This document shows, piece by piece, positions 48,777-60,993 of a stretch of DNA of 64,000 nucleotides. The notes beneath the pieces were generated by a model. The model saw only the letters and a program-made list of their open reading frames with translations, was not told the origin of the DNA and made no database searches. Origin of the DNA: Isoperla grammatica (Eukaryota; Arthropoda; Insecta; Plecoptera; Perlodidae); the NCBI GenBank assembly GCA_945910005.1, contig OX246745.1, positions 7,852,765 to 7,916,764 on the forward strand. The letters run 5' to 3'. Position numbers and translations under genes: made by a program. Positions within the stretch are counted from its first letter, which is position 1. Each line of letters opens with the position of its first letter.

Positions 48777-49225
48777 CAGTGATGATTTCAGGCATATCCC
48801 GGGGGGGGCTGAGCCCCCCCCGGCAGTTGTAAATGCCCCCCCCCCCCTAGCAGATTTAAAAAATCACATGAAGTAATGTAAATTTGCAAAAAAAAAAAAA
48901 AATGCAAAATACAAGAAAATGAGGTATATTTTTCCTCCTCATATAGGACTTGGAAATAAATCGATTTCCACGAAAAACTCATCTACATAAATGGTCCAAC
49001 ATTTTATTTTTTTGTTTGAGCGATGTTAGGTAAAGGTAAGAATGGAAAATAGGAATCACCTCATATCCGAAAACTGAAAGGATGGCATCAACAAAGACCG
49101 CAACCCCCTCCGCCCCTGCCTTTTGTCACGGCGTCAAAAAAGAGCCATAAAATGAGTTACTAATTTAGCAACACCCCAGATTTTGATCAGCCCCCCCCTA
49201 GGAAAAATGTCTGAAATCATCACTG
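48777..49225. mobile_element. hAT MITE, ends CAGTGATGATTTCAG
   Basis: Ends CAGTGATGATTTCAGGCAT and ATGTCTGAAATCATCACTG, perfect 8-bp TSD TAATCCCC at 48769-48776 and 49226-49233. G/C-runs sit just inside both ends. No coding content. Confidence 0.92.
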
Positions 49226-50775
49226 TAATCCCCTTATTCAGGGTCATTGTTGTCCTTAATATAACAGTTTTTTTGGTATGTACCTCTCTTTGGCTTCTGC
49301 CCATAGTTCCTTCAGTGACTCCCAATATGAATGAATAGAGCTTCCGCCATTGCTTACCCACTCTGTGAATTGCGAGTACAAGAAATGTTGCATAGCAACC
49401 CGTCCTTGTCTGCCTCTTTTTTGCAATTATTACTTCCCTAGATGTGTCCTCTAACATGTCCCGTTTTCTGCAGTAATCAAGTTCTAGTATCACTCTCCTG
49501 TGATCAATCCTTTGTGTAGTGATTTCTACACTAGTTCAGACCTCCTCTGGTTTTTGGTTTCTTTTTTGTGTTGAAAGAAATGTTGTATAAAAGATACAGG
49601 ACAAATATAATCATCCGTCCATCTAAGTTATTGTAACTTTTCGGCACTAACTTTAGACCCCTATATTTAGTTCTCTCTCATCCCAATTGAACAGTGTATA
49701 TTATTTTCGATCGAGGGGGTGGGGGGGGGGGGGGAGACAGTGAGAAAAAGGTACAAGTGGAAGAAAAAGAAAACAGGGGTTAGTAAAAATTATTTTTCTA
49801 TAACATCCCACCCTCCCCCTTCATGACACTGGAGTTTAGATGCGCCACAGAACTGTACACTTATAATAACATATGAAATGAAGCGCCATGTTAGCCTATT
49901 TGCAAACATACGTCACATAAAGATAACCTAGAGATAAAACGTGCATAGCGAATAATACTTTATGGGCCACATTGTTTGTCTCAACTTACGTATAAATTCC
50001 CCATCGTTGTTCCAGAGGTATCAATTCCGCTGGTATCAGCCATTGCCAGACACGCGTGTCCAGACGCACCAGTCACCATCGGGCATCTGCTTCTGTGGCG
50101 CGGTGGCGCCTGCGCATTGGCCACGATAACATCTAGCCACACTTCGAGGGGGGGTATTCCCAGAGGTGACATCCATGTTGTTGAAGCCGGTCATGCACCG
50201 TGTCTTAGAGATGTACGCACACGTCCCAGAGTCCTGATGCAACGTGTGTGCTAAGGAAGTTACCATCATTATTAATTATTATATTTTATTAATTCATTTT
50301 TGAACTCCTAGGCATACCGGTTACAGTATTGTTAACATAAATACAAACTTAATGATATAAAGGTATAGTCAATGTCTATCAATAGATACCTTGAACTCCA
50401 ACATCGAACGTGTAGTTACAGATATTTAATTATTTTTATAATTTGTGATGGCGCGTCCATTTTTCAAGATGGCAGCCAAAACCAGAACTCTGTTTCTACT
50501 GCTGAACTTATTACTAATCGGTTTTGACAATGTAAACGAACTTTAACATATTTCAAGAGCATTTGATAAATTATAATAAAGCAACATTAATTGTTATAAT
50601 TTTTAGTAATATTTTTAGAAGTAGTAAAGGCCCTTATAGTTCAGTCATGCACTCTTGTCTTGTACTTTCCCAGTCTAGTAAAGGCCCTGACCCCCAGGAT
50701 AGTTCAGCCCTAGACGGCTCCCCCTCGCTGAGCACCAACTCAGTTTTCTCTCGTTTTTTCCCACTGATTCCGTTG
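49226..50775. other. No gene seen
   Basis: Contains a G tract at 49716-49734; otherwise AT-rich sequence without repeats I recognise. Confidence 0.5.
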
Positions 50776-50943
50776 TATAGTTATCCCAAGATTACTTTAC
50801 ACCTGCTTTCGTCACATCCGGGGCAGTCGTAGCCAACCGGCGAACCGCCCGAGACACACCAGCGCCAATACCGATCGCTGATTGGCTACGAACCAGTCGC
50901 CTGTGACGAAAGCATGTGTAAGGTAGTCTTGGAACAACTATAG
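50776..50943. mobile_element. Palindromic MITE family K, copy 2 (TA-flanked)
   Basis: Same family as 11467: tttacacctgctttcgtcac at left, gtgacgaaagcatgtgtaag at right, TATAGTT at both outer ends. Confidence 0.82.
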
Positions 50944-51097
50944 CAGGTTCTACCTCCATTCATCCCCACACTCAATTTTTATTATCACCCCAGCCCTCGC
51001 GCTTACGCGTTTTACCTCTGTATTCCTTCATCTGCTCTATAGAGGGCCCAGCCCGGGTGAGCGTTCCAGCAAAGTTCAATGCTGAACTCATGTATCT

Positions 51098-51129
<32 letters not shown>

Positions 51130-51171
51130 TGTAAGTAGGTAAGTAAGAAAGTATGTAAGTAGGTCAGTAAC

Positions 51172-51241
<70 letters not shown>

Positions 51242-51242
51242 C

Positions 51243-51314
<72 letters not shown>

Positions 51315-51327
51315 CTATGTAAGCAAG
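51098..51327 (+). repeat. (GTAA)n microsatellite, left part
   Basis: Over fifty copies of GTAA with occasional variants (gtatgtaagtagg). Split by the 9.6-kb hAT; continues at 60893. Confidence 0.97.
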
Positions 51328-51850
51328 CAGGGGCGGACTGGGAAGAAAATCCAGGCCAGGCACGGGGGGTTTGGGGGGCTGTGGCCCCCCAACAACAGCG
51401 CCGCAGGCGAAATTTTTTAAAATCAGGTTTCTAGAAGGCATATGGTGCGTTTTAGAAAAAACATAACAGGCTGAATGAACTACCAAAATACTGTAGTTTT
51501 CTCGGTTAAAAGTAGAACACCAGCAATATTATTGGAACACTGTCTAACGACTGACGAGAATGAGATCAAGTTACACCGAAATCCAACGAATCTACAATGT
51601 AATTTAAACCTTGCAACATCGTGAAGGAAGGGGTGGGAGGGACTCGGATTAAAAGAAATATGAATTTCAAACTTGCACATGTAACCCCATTGATTTTTGA
51701 GTATATTATAGACAATGCAAAGCGAAAGTTTATCGTGAAATCTATATCTTCTTAACAGTAACACATACAAAGTGTTATACATAATAAGTAAAGAATATAA
51801 AATTGTCGTGGGCAGCGCCGCCAGCGCGGCAACTTACCGCCGGCGCCGGG

Positions 51851-54800
51851 CACTGTGACGAGGTCCAACGCGTGTAGTAAGCAGTGTGAATTAGCCCGGC
51901 ATGCACAGTGAGCAGTGTGACGAGGTCCAACGCGTGTAGTAAGCAGTGTGAAGTAGCCCGGCGTGCACCGTGAGCACTGTGACGAGGTCCAACGCGTGTA
52001 GTAAGCAGTGTGAAGCAGCCCGGCGTGCACAGTGACCAATGTGACGAAGTCCAACGCGTGTAGTAAGCAGTGTGAAGTAGCCCGGCGTGCACAGCGAGCA
52101 CTGTGACGAGGTCCAACGCGTGTAGTAAGCAGTGTGAAGCAGCCCGGCGTGCACAGCGAGCACTGTGACGAGGTCCAACGCGTGTAGTAAGCAGTGTGAA
52201 GCAGCCCGGCGTGCACAGCGAGCACTGTGACGAGGTCCAACGCGTGTAGTAAGCAGTGTGAAGCAGCCCGGCGTGCACAGTGAGCAATGTGACGAGGTTC
52301 AAAACGTGTAGTAAGCAGTGTGAAGCAGACCGGCGTGCACAGCGAGCAGTGTGACGAGGTCCAACGCGTGTAGTAAGCAGTCTGAAGAAGCCCGGCATGC
52401 ATAGCGAGCAGTGTGACGAGGTCCAACGCGTGTAGTAAGCAGTGTGACGAAGCCCGGCGTGCACAGAGAGCAATATGACGAGGACCAACGAGTGTAGTAA
52501 GAAGTGTGAAGTAGCCCGGCGTGCACAGCGAGCAATGTGACGAGGTCAAACGAGTTTAGTAAGCAGTGTGAAGTAGCCCGTCGTGCACAGCGAGCAGTGT
52601 GACGAGGTCCAATGAGTGTAGTAAGAAGTGTGAAGTAGCCCGGCGTGCACAGCGAGCAGTGTGACGAGGTCCAACGCATGTAGTAAGCAGTGTGAAGCAG
52701 CCTGGCGTGGACAGCGAGCAGTGTGACGAGGTCCAACGAGTGTAGTAAGCAGTTTGAAGTAGCCCGGCGTGCACAGCGAGCAATGTGACGAGGTCAAACG
52801 AGTGTAGTAAGCAGTGTGAAGTAGCCCGGCGTGCACAGCGAGCAATGGGACGAGGTCCAACGAGTGTAGTAAGCAGTGCGAAGTGGCCCGGCGTGCACAG
52901 CGAGCAATGTGACGAGGTCCAACGAGTGTAGAAAGCAGTGTGAAGCAGACCGGCGTGCACAGCGAGCAGTAAGACGAAGACAACGAGTGTAGTAAGCAGT
53001 CTGAAGAAGCCCGGCATGCATAGCGAGCAGTGTGACGAGGTCCAACGCGTGTAGTAAGCAGTGTGACGAAGCCCGGCGTGCACAGAGAGCAATATGACGA
53101 GGTCCAACGAGTGTAGTAAGAGGTGTGAAGTAGCCCGGCGTGCACAGCGAGCAATATGACGAGGACCAACGAGTGTAGTAAGAAGTGTGAAGTCGCCCGG
53201 CGTGCACAGTGCGCAGTGTGACGAGGTCCAACGCGTGTAGTAAGCAGTGTGAAGTAGCCCGGCGTGCACCGTGAGCACTGTGACGAGGTCCAACGCGTCT
53301 AGTAAGCAGTGTGAAGCAGCCCGGCGTGCACAGCGAGCAGTGTGACGAGGTCCAACGCGTGAAGTAAGCAGTGTGAAGTAGTCCGGCGTGCACAGCGAGC
53401 AGTATGACGAGGTCCAACGCGTGTAGTAAGCAGTGTGAAGTAGCCCGGCGTGCACAGCGAGCAATGTGACGAGGTCCAACGAGTTTAGTAAGCAGTGTGA
53501 AGCAGCCCGGCGTGCACAGCGAGCAGTGTGACGAGGTCCAACGCGTGTAGTAAGCAGTGTGAAGTAGTCCGGCGTGAGCAGCAAGCAGTATGACGAGGTC
53601 CAACGCGTGCAGTAAGCAGTGTGAAGTAGCCCGGCGTGCACAGCGAGCAATGTGACGAGGTCAAACGAGTTTAGTAAGCAGTGTGAAGTAGCCCGGCGTG
53701 CACAGCGAGCACTGTGACGAGGTCCAACGCGTGTAGTAAGCAATGTGAAGAAGCCCGGCGTGCACAGTGCGCAATATGACGAGGTCCAACGAGTGTAGTA
53801 AGCAGTGTGAAGTAGCCCGGCGTGGACAGCAAACAGTGTGACGAGGTCCAATGAGTGTAGTAAGAAGTGTGAAGTAGCCCGGCGTGCACAACGAGCAGTG
53901 TGACGAGGTCCAACGCATGTAGTAAGCAGTGTGAAGCAGCCTGGCGTGGACAGCGAGCAGTGTGACGAGGTCCAACGAGTGTAGTAAGCAGTTTGAAGTA
54001 GCCCGGCGTGCACAGCGAGCAATGTGACGAGGTCAAACGAGTGTAGTAAGCAGTGTGAAGTAGCCCGGCGTGCACAGCGAGCAATGGGACGAGGTCCAAC
54101 GAGTGTAGTAAGCAGTGCGAAGTGGCCCGGCGTGCACAGCGAGCAATGTGACGAGGTCCAACGAGTGTAGAAAGCAGTGTGAAGTAGCCCGGCGTGCACA
54201 GCGAGCAGTGTGACGAGGTCCAACGCGTGTAGTAAGCAGTCTGAAGTAGCCCGGCGTGCACAGCGAGCAGTGTGACGAGGTTCAACGCGTGTAGTAAGCA
54301 GTGTGAAGTAGCCCGGCGTGCACAGCGAGCGGTGTGACGAGGATCACGCGTGTAGTAAGCAGTGTGAAGTAGCCCGGCGTGCACAGCGAGCAGTGTGACG
54401 AGGTTCAACGCGTGTAGTAAGCAGTGTAAAGTAGCCCGGCGTGCACAGCGAGCAGTGTGACGAGGTACAACGAGTGTAGTAAGCAGTTTGAAGTAGCCCA
54501 GCGGGCACAGCGAGCAGTGTGACGAGGTCCAACGAGTGTAGTAAGCAGTGTGAAGTAGCCCGGCGTGCACAGCGAGCACTGTGACGAGGATCACGCGTGT
54601 AGTAAGCAGTGTGAAGTAGCCCGGCGTGCACAGCGAGCAGTGTGACGAGGTTCAACGCGTGTAGTAAGCAGTGTGAAGTAGCCCGGCGTGCACAGCGAGC
54701 AGTGTGACGAGGTTCAACGAGTGTAGTAAGCAGTTTGAAGTAGCCCAGCGGGCACAGCGAGCAGTGTGACGAGTTACAACGAGTGTAGTAAGCAGTGTGA

Positions 54801-57800
54801 AGTAGCCCGGCGTGCACAGCGAGCAGTGTGACGAGGTACAACGAGTGTAGTAAGCAGTTTGAAGTAGCCCAGCGGGCACAGCGAGCAGTGTGACGAGTTA
54901 CAACGAGTGTAGTAAGCAGTGTGAAGTAGCCCGGCGTGCACAGCGAGCAGTGTGACGAGGTTCAACGAGTGTAGTAAGCAGTTTGAAGTAGCCCAGCGGG
55001 CACAGCGAGCAGTGTGACGAGTTACAACGAGTGTAGTAAGAAGTGTGAAGTAGCCCGGCGTGCACAGCGAGCAGTGTGACGAGGTACAACGAGTGTAGTA
55101 AGCAGTTTAAGTAGCCCAGCGGGCACAGCGAGCAGTGTGACGAGGTCCAACGAGTGTAGTAAGCAGTGTGAAGTAGCCCGGCGTGCACAGCGAGCAGTGT
55201 GACAAGGTAAAACGAGTGTTGTAAGCAGTGTGAAGTAGCCTGGCGAGCACAGCGAGCAGTGTGACGAGGTCCAACGCGTGAAGTAAGCAGTGTGAAGTAG
55301 CCCGGCGTGCACAGCGAGCAGTGTGACGAGGTCCAACGCGTGTAGTAAGCAGTGTGAAGCAGCCTGGCGTGGACAGCGAGCAGTGTGACGAGGTCTAATG
55401 AGTGAAGTAAGCAGTGTGAAGTAGCATGGCGTGCACAGCGAGCAATGTGACGAGGTCAAACGAGTGTAGTAAGCAGTGTGAAGTAGCCCGGCGTGCACAG
55501 CGAGCAATGTGACGAGGTCCAACGAGTGTAGTTAGCAGTGTGAAGTAGCCCGGCGTGCACAACGAGCAATGTGACGAGGTCCAACGAGTTTAGTAAGCAT
55601 TGTGAAGTAGCCCGGCGTGCACAGCGAGCAGTGTGACGAGGTTCAACGCGTGTAGTAAGCAGTCTAAAGTAGCCCAGCGTGCACAGTGAGCAGTGTGACG
55701 AGGTACAACGAATGTAGTTAGCTGTGTGAAGTAGCCCAGCGTGCACAGCGAGCAGTGTGACGAGGTTCAGCGCGTGTAGTAAGCAGTCTAAAGTAGCCCA
55801 GCGTGCACAGTGAGCAGTGTGACGAGGTACAACGAATGTAGTTAGCTGTGTGAAGTAGCCCAGCGTGCACAGCGAGCAGTGTGACAAGGTTTAACGCGTG
55901 TAGTTAGCAGTGTGAAGGAGCCCGGCGGGCACAGCGAGCAGTGTGACAAGGTCCAACGCGTGTAGTAAGCAGTGTGAAGCAGACCGGCGTGCACAGCGAG
56001 CAGTGTGATGAGGTTCAACACGTGTAGTAAGCAGTCTGAAGTAGCCCGGCGGGCACAGCGAGCAGTGTGACGAAGTTCAACGCGTGTAGTAAGCAGTGTG
56101 AAGTAGCCCGGCGTGCACAGCGAGCGGTGTGACGAGGATCACGCGTGAGGTAAGCAGTTTGTAGTAGCCCAGCGGGCACAGCGAGCAGTGTGACGAGTTA
56201 CAACGAGTGTAGTAAGAAGTGTGAAGTAGCCCGGCGTGCACAGCGAGCAGTGTGACGAGGTACAACGAGTGTAGTAAGCAGTTTAAGTAGCCCAGCGGGC
56301 ACAGCGAGCAGTGTGACGAGGTCCAACGAGTGTAGTAAGCAGTGTGAAGTAGCCCGGCGTGCACAGCGAGCAGTGTGACAAGGTAAAACGAGTGAAGTAA
56401 GCAGTGTGAAGTAGCCTGGCGAGCACAGCGAGCAGTGTGACGAGGTCCAACGCGTGAAGTAAGCAGTGTGAAGTAGCCCGGCGTGCACAGCGAGCAGTGT
56501 GACGAGGTCCAACGCGTGTAGTAAGCAGTGTGAAGCAGCCTGGCGTGGACAGCGAGCAGTGTGACGAGGTCTAATGAGTGTAGTAAGCAGTGTTAAGTAG
56601 CATGGCGTGCACAGCGAGCAATGTGACGAGGTCAAACGAGTGTAGTAAGCAGTGTGAAGTAGCCCGGCGTGCACAGCGAGCAATGTGACGAGGTCCAACG
56701 AGTGTAGTTAGCAGTGTGAAGTAGCCCGGCGTGCACAACGAGCAATGTGACGAGGTCCAACGAGTGTAGTAAGCATTGTGAAGTAGCCCGGCGTGCACAG
56801 CGAGCAGTGTGATTAGGTTCAACGCGTGTAGTAAGCAGTCTAAAGTAGCCCAGCGTGCACAGTGAGCAGTGTGACGAGGTACAACGAATGTAGTTAGCTG
56901 TGTGATGTAGCCCAGCGTGCACAGCGAGCAGTGTGACGAGGTTCAGCGCGTGTAGTAAGCAGTCTAAAGTAGCCCAGCGTGCACAGTGAGCAGTGTGACG
57001 AGGTCCAACGAATGTAGTTAGCTGTGTGAAGTAGCCCAGCGTGCACAGCGAGCAGTGTGACAAGGTTTAACGCGTGTAGTTAGCAGTGTGAAGGAGCCCG
57101 GCGGGCACAGCGAGCAGTGTGACAAGGTCCAACGCGTGTAGTAAGCAGTGTGAAGCAGACCGGCGTGCACAGCGAGCAGTGTGATGAGGTTCAACACGTG
57201 TAGTAAGCAGTCTGAAGTAGCCCGGCGGGCACAGCGAGCAGTGTGACGAAGTTCAACGCGTGTAGTAAGCAGTGTGAAGTAGCCCGGCGTGCACAGCGAG
57301 CGGTGTGACGAGGATCACGCGTGTAGTAAGCAGTGTGAAGTAGCCCAGCAACCACAGCGAGCAGTGTGACGAGGTTCAACGCGTGTAGTAAGCAGTGTAG
57401 AGTAGCCCGGCGTGCACAGCGAGCAGTGTGACGAGGTACAACGAGTGTAGTAAGCAGTGTGAAGTAGCCCGGCGTGCACAGCGAGCAGTGTGACGAGGTA
57501 CAACGAGTGTAGTAAGCAGTTTTAAGTAGCCCAGCGGGCACAGCGAGCAGTGTGACGATGTCCAACGAGTGTAGTAAGCAGTGTGAAGTAGCCCGGCGTA
57601 CACAGCGAGCAGTGTGACAAGGTAAAACGAGTGTAGTAAGCAGTGTGAAGTAGCCCGGCGAGCACAGCGAGCAGTGTGACGAGGTCCAACGCGTGAAGTA
57701 AGCAGTGTGAAGTAGCCCGGCGTGCACAGCGAGCAGTGTGACGAGGATCAACGCGTGTTTTAAGCAGTGTGAAGTAGCCCGGGGTGCACAGCGAGCAGTG

Positions 57801-60146
57801 TGAAGCAGGCAGATGTGTTGGGTTAGCTTAGGTTAGATTAGGTTAGGTTAGGTTAGGTTAGGTTAGGTTAGGTTAGGTTAGGTTGGGTTAGGTTAGGTTA
57901 GGTTAGGTTAGGTTAGGTTAGGTTAGGTTAGGTTAGGTTAGGTTAGGTTCGGTTATCCAATCTCTCGCTGTGAAGCAGCCCGGTGTGCACAGCGAGCAGT
58001 GTGACTAGGTCCAACGCGTGTAGTAAGCAGTGTGAAGTAGCCCGGCGTGCACAGCGAGCAGTGTGACGAGGTCCAACGCGTGTAGTAAGCAGTGTGAAGT
58101 AGACCGGCGTGCACAGCGAGCAGTGTGACGAGGTCCAACGCGTGTAGTAAGCAGTGTGAAACAGACCGGCGTGCACAGCGAGCAGTGTGACGAGGTTCAA
58201 CGCGTGAAGTAAGCAGTGTAAAGTAGCCCGGCGTGCACAGCGAGCAGTGTGACGAGGTACAACGAGTGTAGTAAGCAGTTTGAAGTAGCCCAGCTGGCAC
58301 AGCGAGCAGTGTGACGAGTTACAACGAGTGTAGTAAGCAGTTTGAAGTAGCCCAGCGGGCACAGCGAGCAGTGTGACGAGGTCCAACGAGTGTAGTAAGC
58401 AGTGTGAAGTAGCCCGACGTGCACAGCGAGCAGTGTGACGAGGTCCTACGCGTGTAGTAAGCAGTGTGAAGCAGCCCGGCGGGCACAGCGAGCAGTGTGA
58501 CGAGGTTCAACGCGTGTAGTAAGCAGTGTGAAGTAGCCCGGCGTGGACAGCGAGCAGTGTGACGAGGTCCAACGAGTGTAGTAAGCAGTTTGAAGTAGCC
58601 CAGCGGGCACAGCGAGCAGTGTGACGAGGTCCAACGAGTGTAGTAAGCAGTGTGAAGTAGCCCGGCGTGCACAGCGAGCAGTGTGACGAGGTCCAACGAG
58701 TGTAGTAAGCAGTGTGAAGTAGCCCGGCGTGCACAGCGAGCAGTGTGACGAGGTCCAACACGTGTAGTAAGCAGTGTGAAGCAGCCTGGCGTGGACAGCG
58801 AGCAGTGTGACGAGGTCCAACGAGTGTAGTAAGCAGTGTGAAGTAGCCCGGCGTGCACAGCGAGCAATGTGACGAGGTCCAACGAGTGTAGTAAGCAGTG
58901 TGAAGTTGCCCGGCGTGCACAGCGATCAATGTGACGAGGTCCAACGAGTGTAGTAAGCATTGTAAAGTAGCCCGGCGTGCACAGCGAGCAGTGTGACGAG
59001 GTCCAACGCGTGTAGTAAGCAGTGTGAAGTAGCCCGGCGTGCACAGCGAGCAGTGTGACGAGGTCCAACGCGTGTAGTAAGCAGTGTGAAGCAGCCTTAC
59101 GTGGACAGCGAGCAGTGTGACGAGGTCCAACGAGTGTAGTAAGCAGTGTGAAGTAGCCCGGCGTGCACAGCGAGCAATGTGACGAGGTCCAACGAGTGTA
59201 GTAAGCAGTGTGAAGTTGCCCGGCGTGCACAGCGATCAATGTGACGAGGTCCAACGAGTGTAGTAAGCATTGTAAAGTAGCCCGGCGTGCACAGCGAGCA
59301 GTGTGACGAGGTCCAACGCGTGTAGTAAGCAGTGTGAAGTAGCCCGGCGTGCACAGCGAGCAGTGTGACGAGGTCCAACGCGTGTAGTAAGCAGTGTGAA
59401 GTAGCCCGGCGTGCACAGCGAGCAGTGTGACGAGGTCCAACGGCGGTAGTAAGTAGTAACCAGTGTGAAGCAGACCGGCGTGCACAGCGAGCAGTGTGAC
59501 GAAGACAACGCGTGTAGTAAGCAGTGTGAAGTAGCCCGGCGGGCACAGCGAGCAGTGTGACGAGGTCCAACACGTGTAGTAAGCAGTGTGAAGCAGCCCG
59601 GCGGGCACAGCGAGCAGTGTGACGAGGTACAACGCGTGTAGGTAGTAGTGTGAAGTAGCCCGGCGTGCACAGCGAGCAGTGTGACGAGGTCCAACGCGTG
59701 TAGTAAGCAGTGTGAAGTAGCCCGGCGTGCACAGCGAGCAGTGTGACGAGGTCCAACGCGTGTAGTAAGCAGTGTGAAGTAGCCCGGCGTGCACAGCGAG
59801 CAGTGTGACGAGATACAACGCGTGTAGTAAGCAGTGTGAAGTAGCCCGGTGTGCACAGCGAGCAGTGTGACGAGGTCCAACGAGTGTAGTAAGCAGTGTG
59901 AAGTAGCCCGGTGTGCACAGCGAGCAGTGTGACGAGGTCCAACGAGTGTAGTAAGCAGTGTGAAGTAGCCCGGCGTGCACAGCGAGCAGTGTGACGAGGT
60001 CGAACGCGTGTAGTAAGCAGTGTGAAGTAGCCCGGCGTGCACAGCGAGCAGTTTTAGGAGGTCCAACGCGTGTAGTAAGCAGTGTGAAGTAGCCTGGCGT
60101 GCACAGCGAGCAGTGTGACGAGGTCCAACGAATGTAGTAAGCGGTG
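51851..60146 (-). repeat. 62-bp satellite array, about 130 copies
   Basis: The monomer is 62 bases, about 60 percent GC with around six CpGs, in an AT-rich region. Landmarks within it are gtgacgaggtccaacg, gtgtagtaagcagtgtgaag and tagcccggcgtgcacagcga. Spacing between identical landmarks (for example 52201 and 52263; 58906 and 59212, about five units) confirms the period. Variants (aacgcgtg/aacgagtg; cccggcgtgcac/cccagcgggcac) define subtypes. Since 62 is not a multiple of three, three units make a 62-residue super-period in every minus-strand frame, and most units lack stops, so long but meaningless open frames appear. Interrupted at 57817-57955 by TTAGG repeats. Confidence 0.97.
57817..57955 (+). 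repeat. (TTAGG)n arthropod telomere-type repeat inside the satellite
   Basis: About 25 copies of ggtta/TTAGG with a few variants at the left edge (ttagcttagg, ttagattagg) and ggttcggtta at the right. It interrupts the 62-bp array; the flank has a short non-satellite piece (tatccaatctctcgctg) before monomers resume. Confidence 0.95.
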
Positions 60147-60215
60147 ATGCAAAGCGAATATTTATCGTGAAATCTATATCTTCTTAACAGTAACACATAC
60201 ATAGTGTTATACATA

Positions 60216-60723
60216 ATCAAGCGAGCGAAGCGAGCGTCTCCACGAGACTCTTATGGCACTTCGATCTGTTTTTGTTTTTTTTTGTACTAGACTCTTATGG
60301 CACTTCATTCTGTTTGTTTTTTGTTTTGATTTTATGTCTGTCGATAGCGGTCGAACGGAAAGTCCGATCAACTTGAAATTTGGACCATCCACAAGCTTCG
60401 ATGTGGATTGAAGGTGTCTAGTTTTGAGGCAAAATAGTTCGAAAAGTTACAAAGTTACACTCAATAAATGTTAGTAACGGTGGCGGACCGCCGCGAAAAC
60501 ACTAGACAAAATGACAACGAAAATTCTTAGCAACGCAAATTGCACTATGTATTCAACAATATCGGGAAGTATAATAGCTATGGAAATTAGAAAAAAATTT
60601 GACATGCACATTCTTGAATTGTTGTTAATTGTTGTTTTTATTAGCTTTGAGATGTTTTCACCAGAACGTTCGTAGATATGGACGCGCTTGCTTATCAACG
60701 CGTCAAATAGAGCGTTTTCCTAG
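60216..60723. repeat. Dispersed repeat inserted in the right part of the satellite-bearing hAT
   Basis: Begins gcgagcgaagcgagcgtctc and contains ggtcgaacgg...gtccgatcaa and tttggaccatccacaagc, shared with the copy near 26705. It separates two halves of the element's roughly 140-bp internal block. Its class is unknown to me. Confidence 0.6.
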
Positions 60724-60892
60724 TTGGTAAAGAATATAAAATTGTCGTGGGCAGCGCCGCCAGCGCGGCAACTTACCGCTGGCGCCAGGAGTTTAGTTTA
60801 TGCCTGTTCCAGTCCGACCAGGCCAAAGTTGGGCTTAAACAGGCAGGCCCCCGGGCATTTGCCCGGTTGCCCGGTGGGCCTGTCCGCCCCTG

Positions 60893-60916
60893 TAAGCAAG
60901 TAAGTAAGTAAGTAAA

Positions 60917-60948
<32 letters not shown>

Positions 60949-60993
60949 TAGTAAGTAAGTAAGTAAGTAAGTTAGTATGTAAATAAGTAAGTG
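60893..60993 (+). repeat. (GTAA)n microsatellite, right part
   Basis: Continuation of the GTAA array after the hAT insertion. The first eight bases are the target duplication TAAGCAAG. Confidence 0.95.

Larger units (their letters stand above)
51328..60892. mobile_element. 9.6-kb non-autonomous hAT carrying a satellite array
   Basis: Left end CAGGGGCGGACTGGG, right end GGCCTGTCCGCCCCTG, with a perfect 8-bp TSD TAAGCAAG at 51320-51327 and 60893-60900. Inserted in a GTAA microsatellite that continues on the other side. The first roughly 280 bases match the element at 20972 closely (shared gaatgagatcaagttacacc, ggcccccaacaacagcgccg), and the last roughly 170 bases match its right end. Between them lies an 8.3-kb 62-bp satellite. 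A roughly 140-bp internal block (around cttcttaacagtaacacata and gggcagcgccgccagcgcgg) occurs on both sides of the array: 51716-51853, and 60150-60215 plus 60727-60788. No transposase is encoded. Confidence 0.9.

Noticed and set aside
51088..51486. 132-codon minus frame rich in YLLTYLLTYLL
   Set aside because: Translation of the GTAA microsatellite and the hAT end.
51851..60146. CRISPR array or other prokaryotic repeat system
   Set aside because: Units are contiguous with no unique spacers, and the genome is eukaryotic.
52556..60220. Very long minus-strand open frames (up to 633 codons) with repeating LLAVHAGLLHTAYYTRW-type peptides
   Set aside because: They are the 62-bp satellite read in any minus frame; three units give a 62-residue period. 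No start context, splice sites or domain, and frames shift at random between units.
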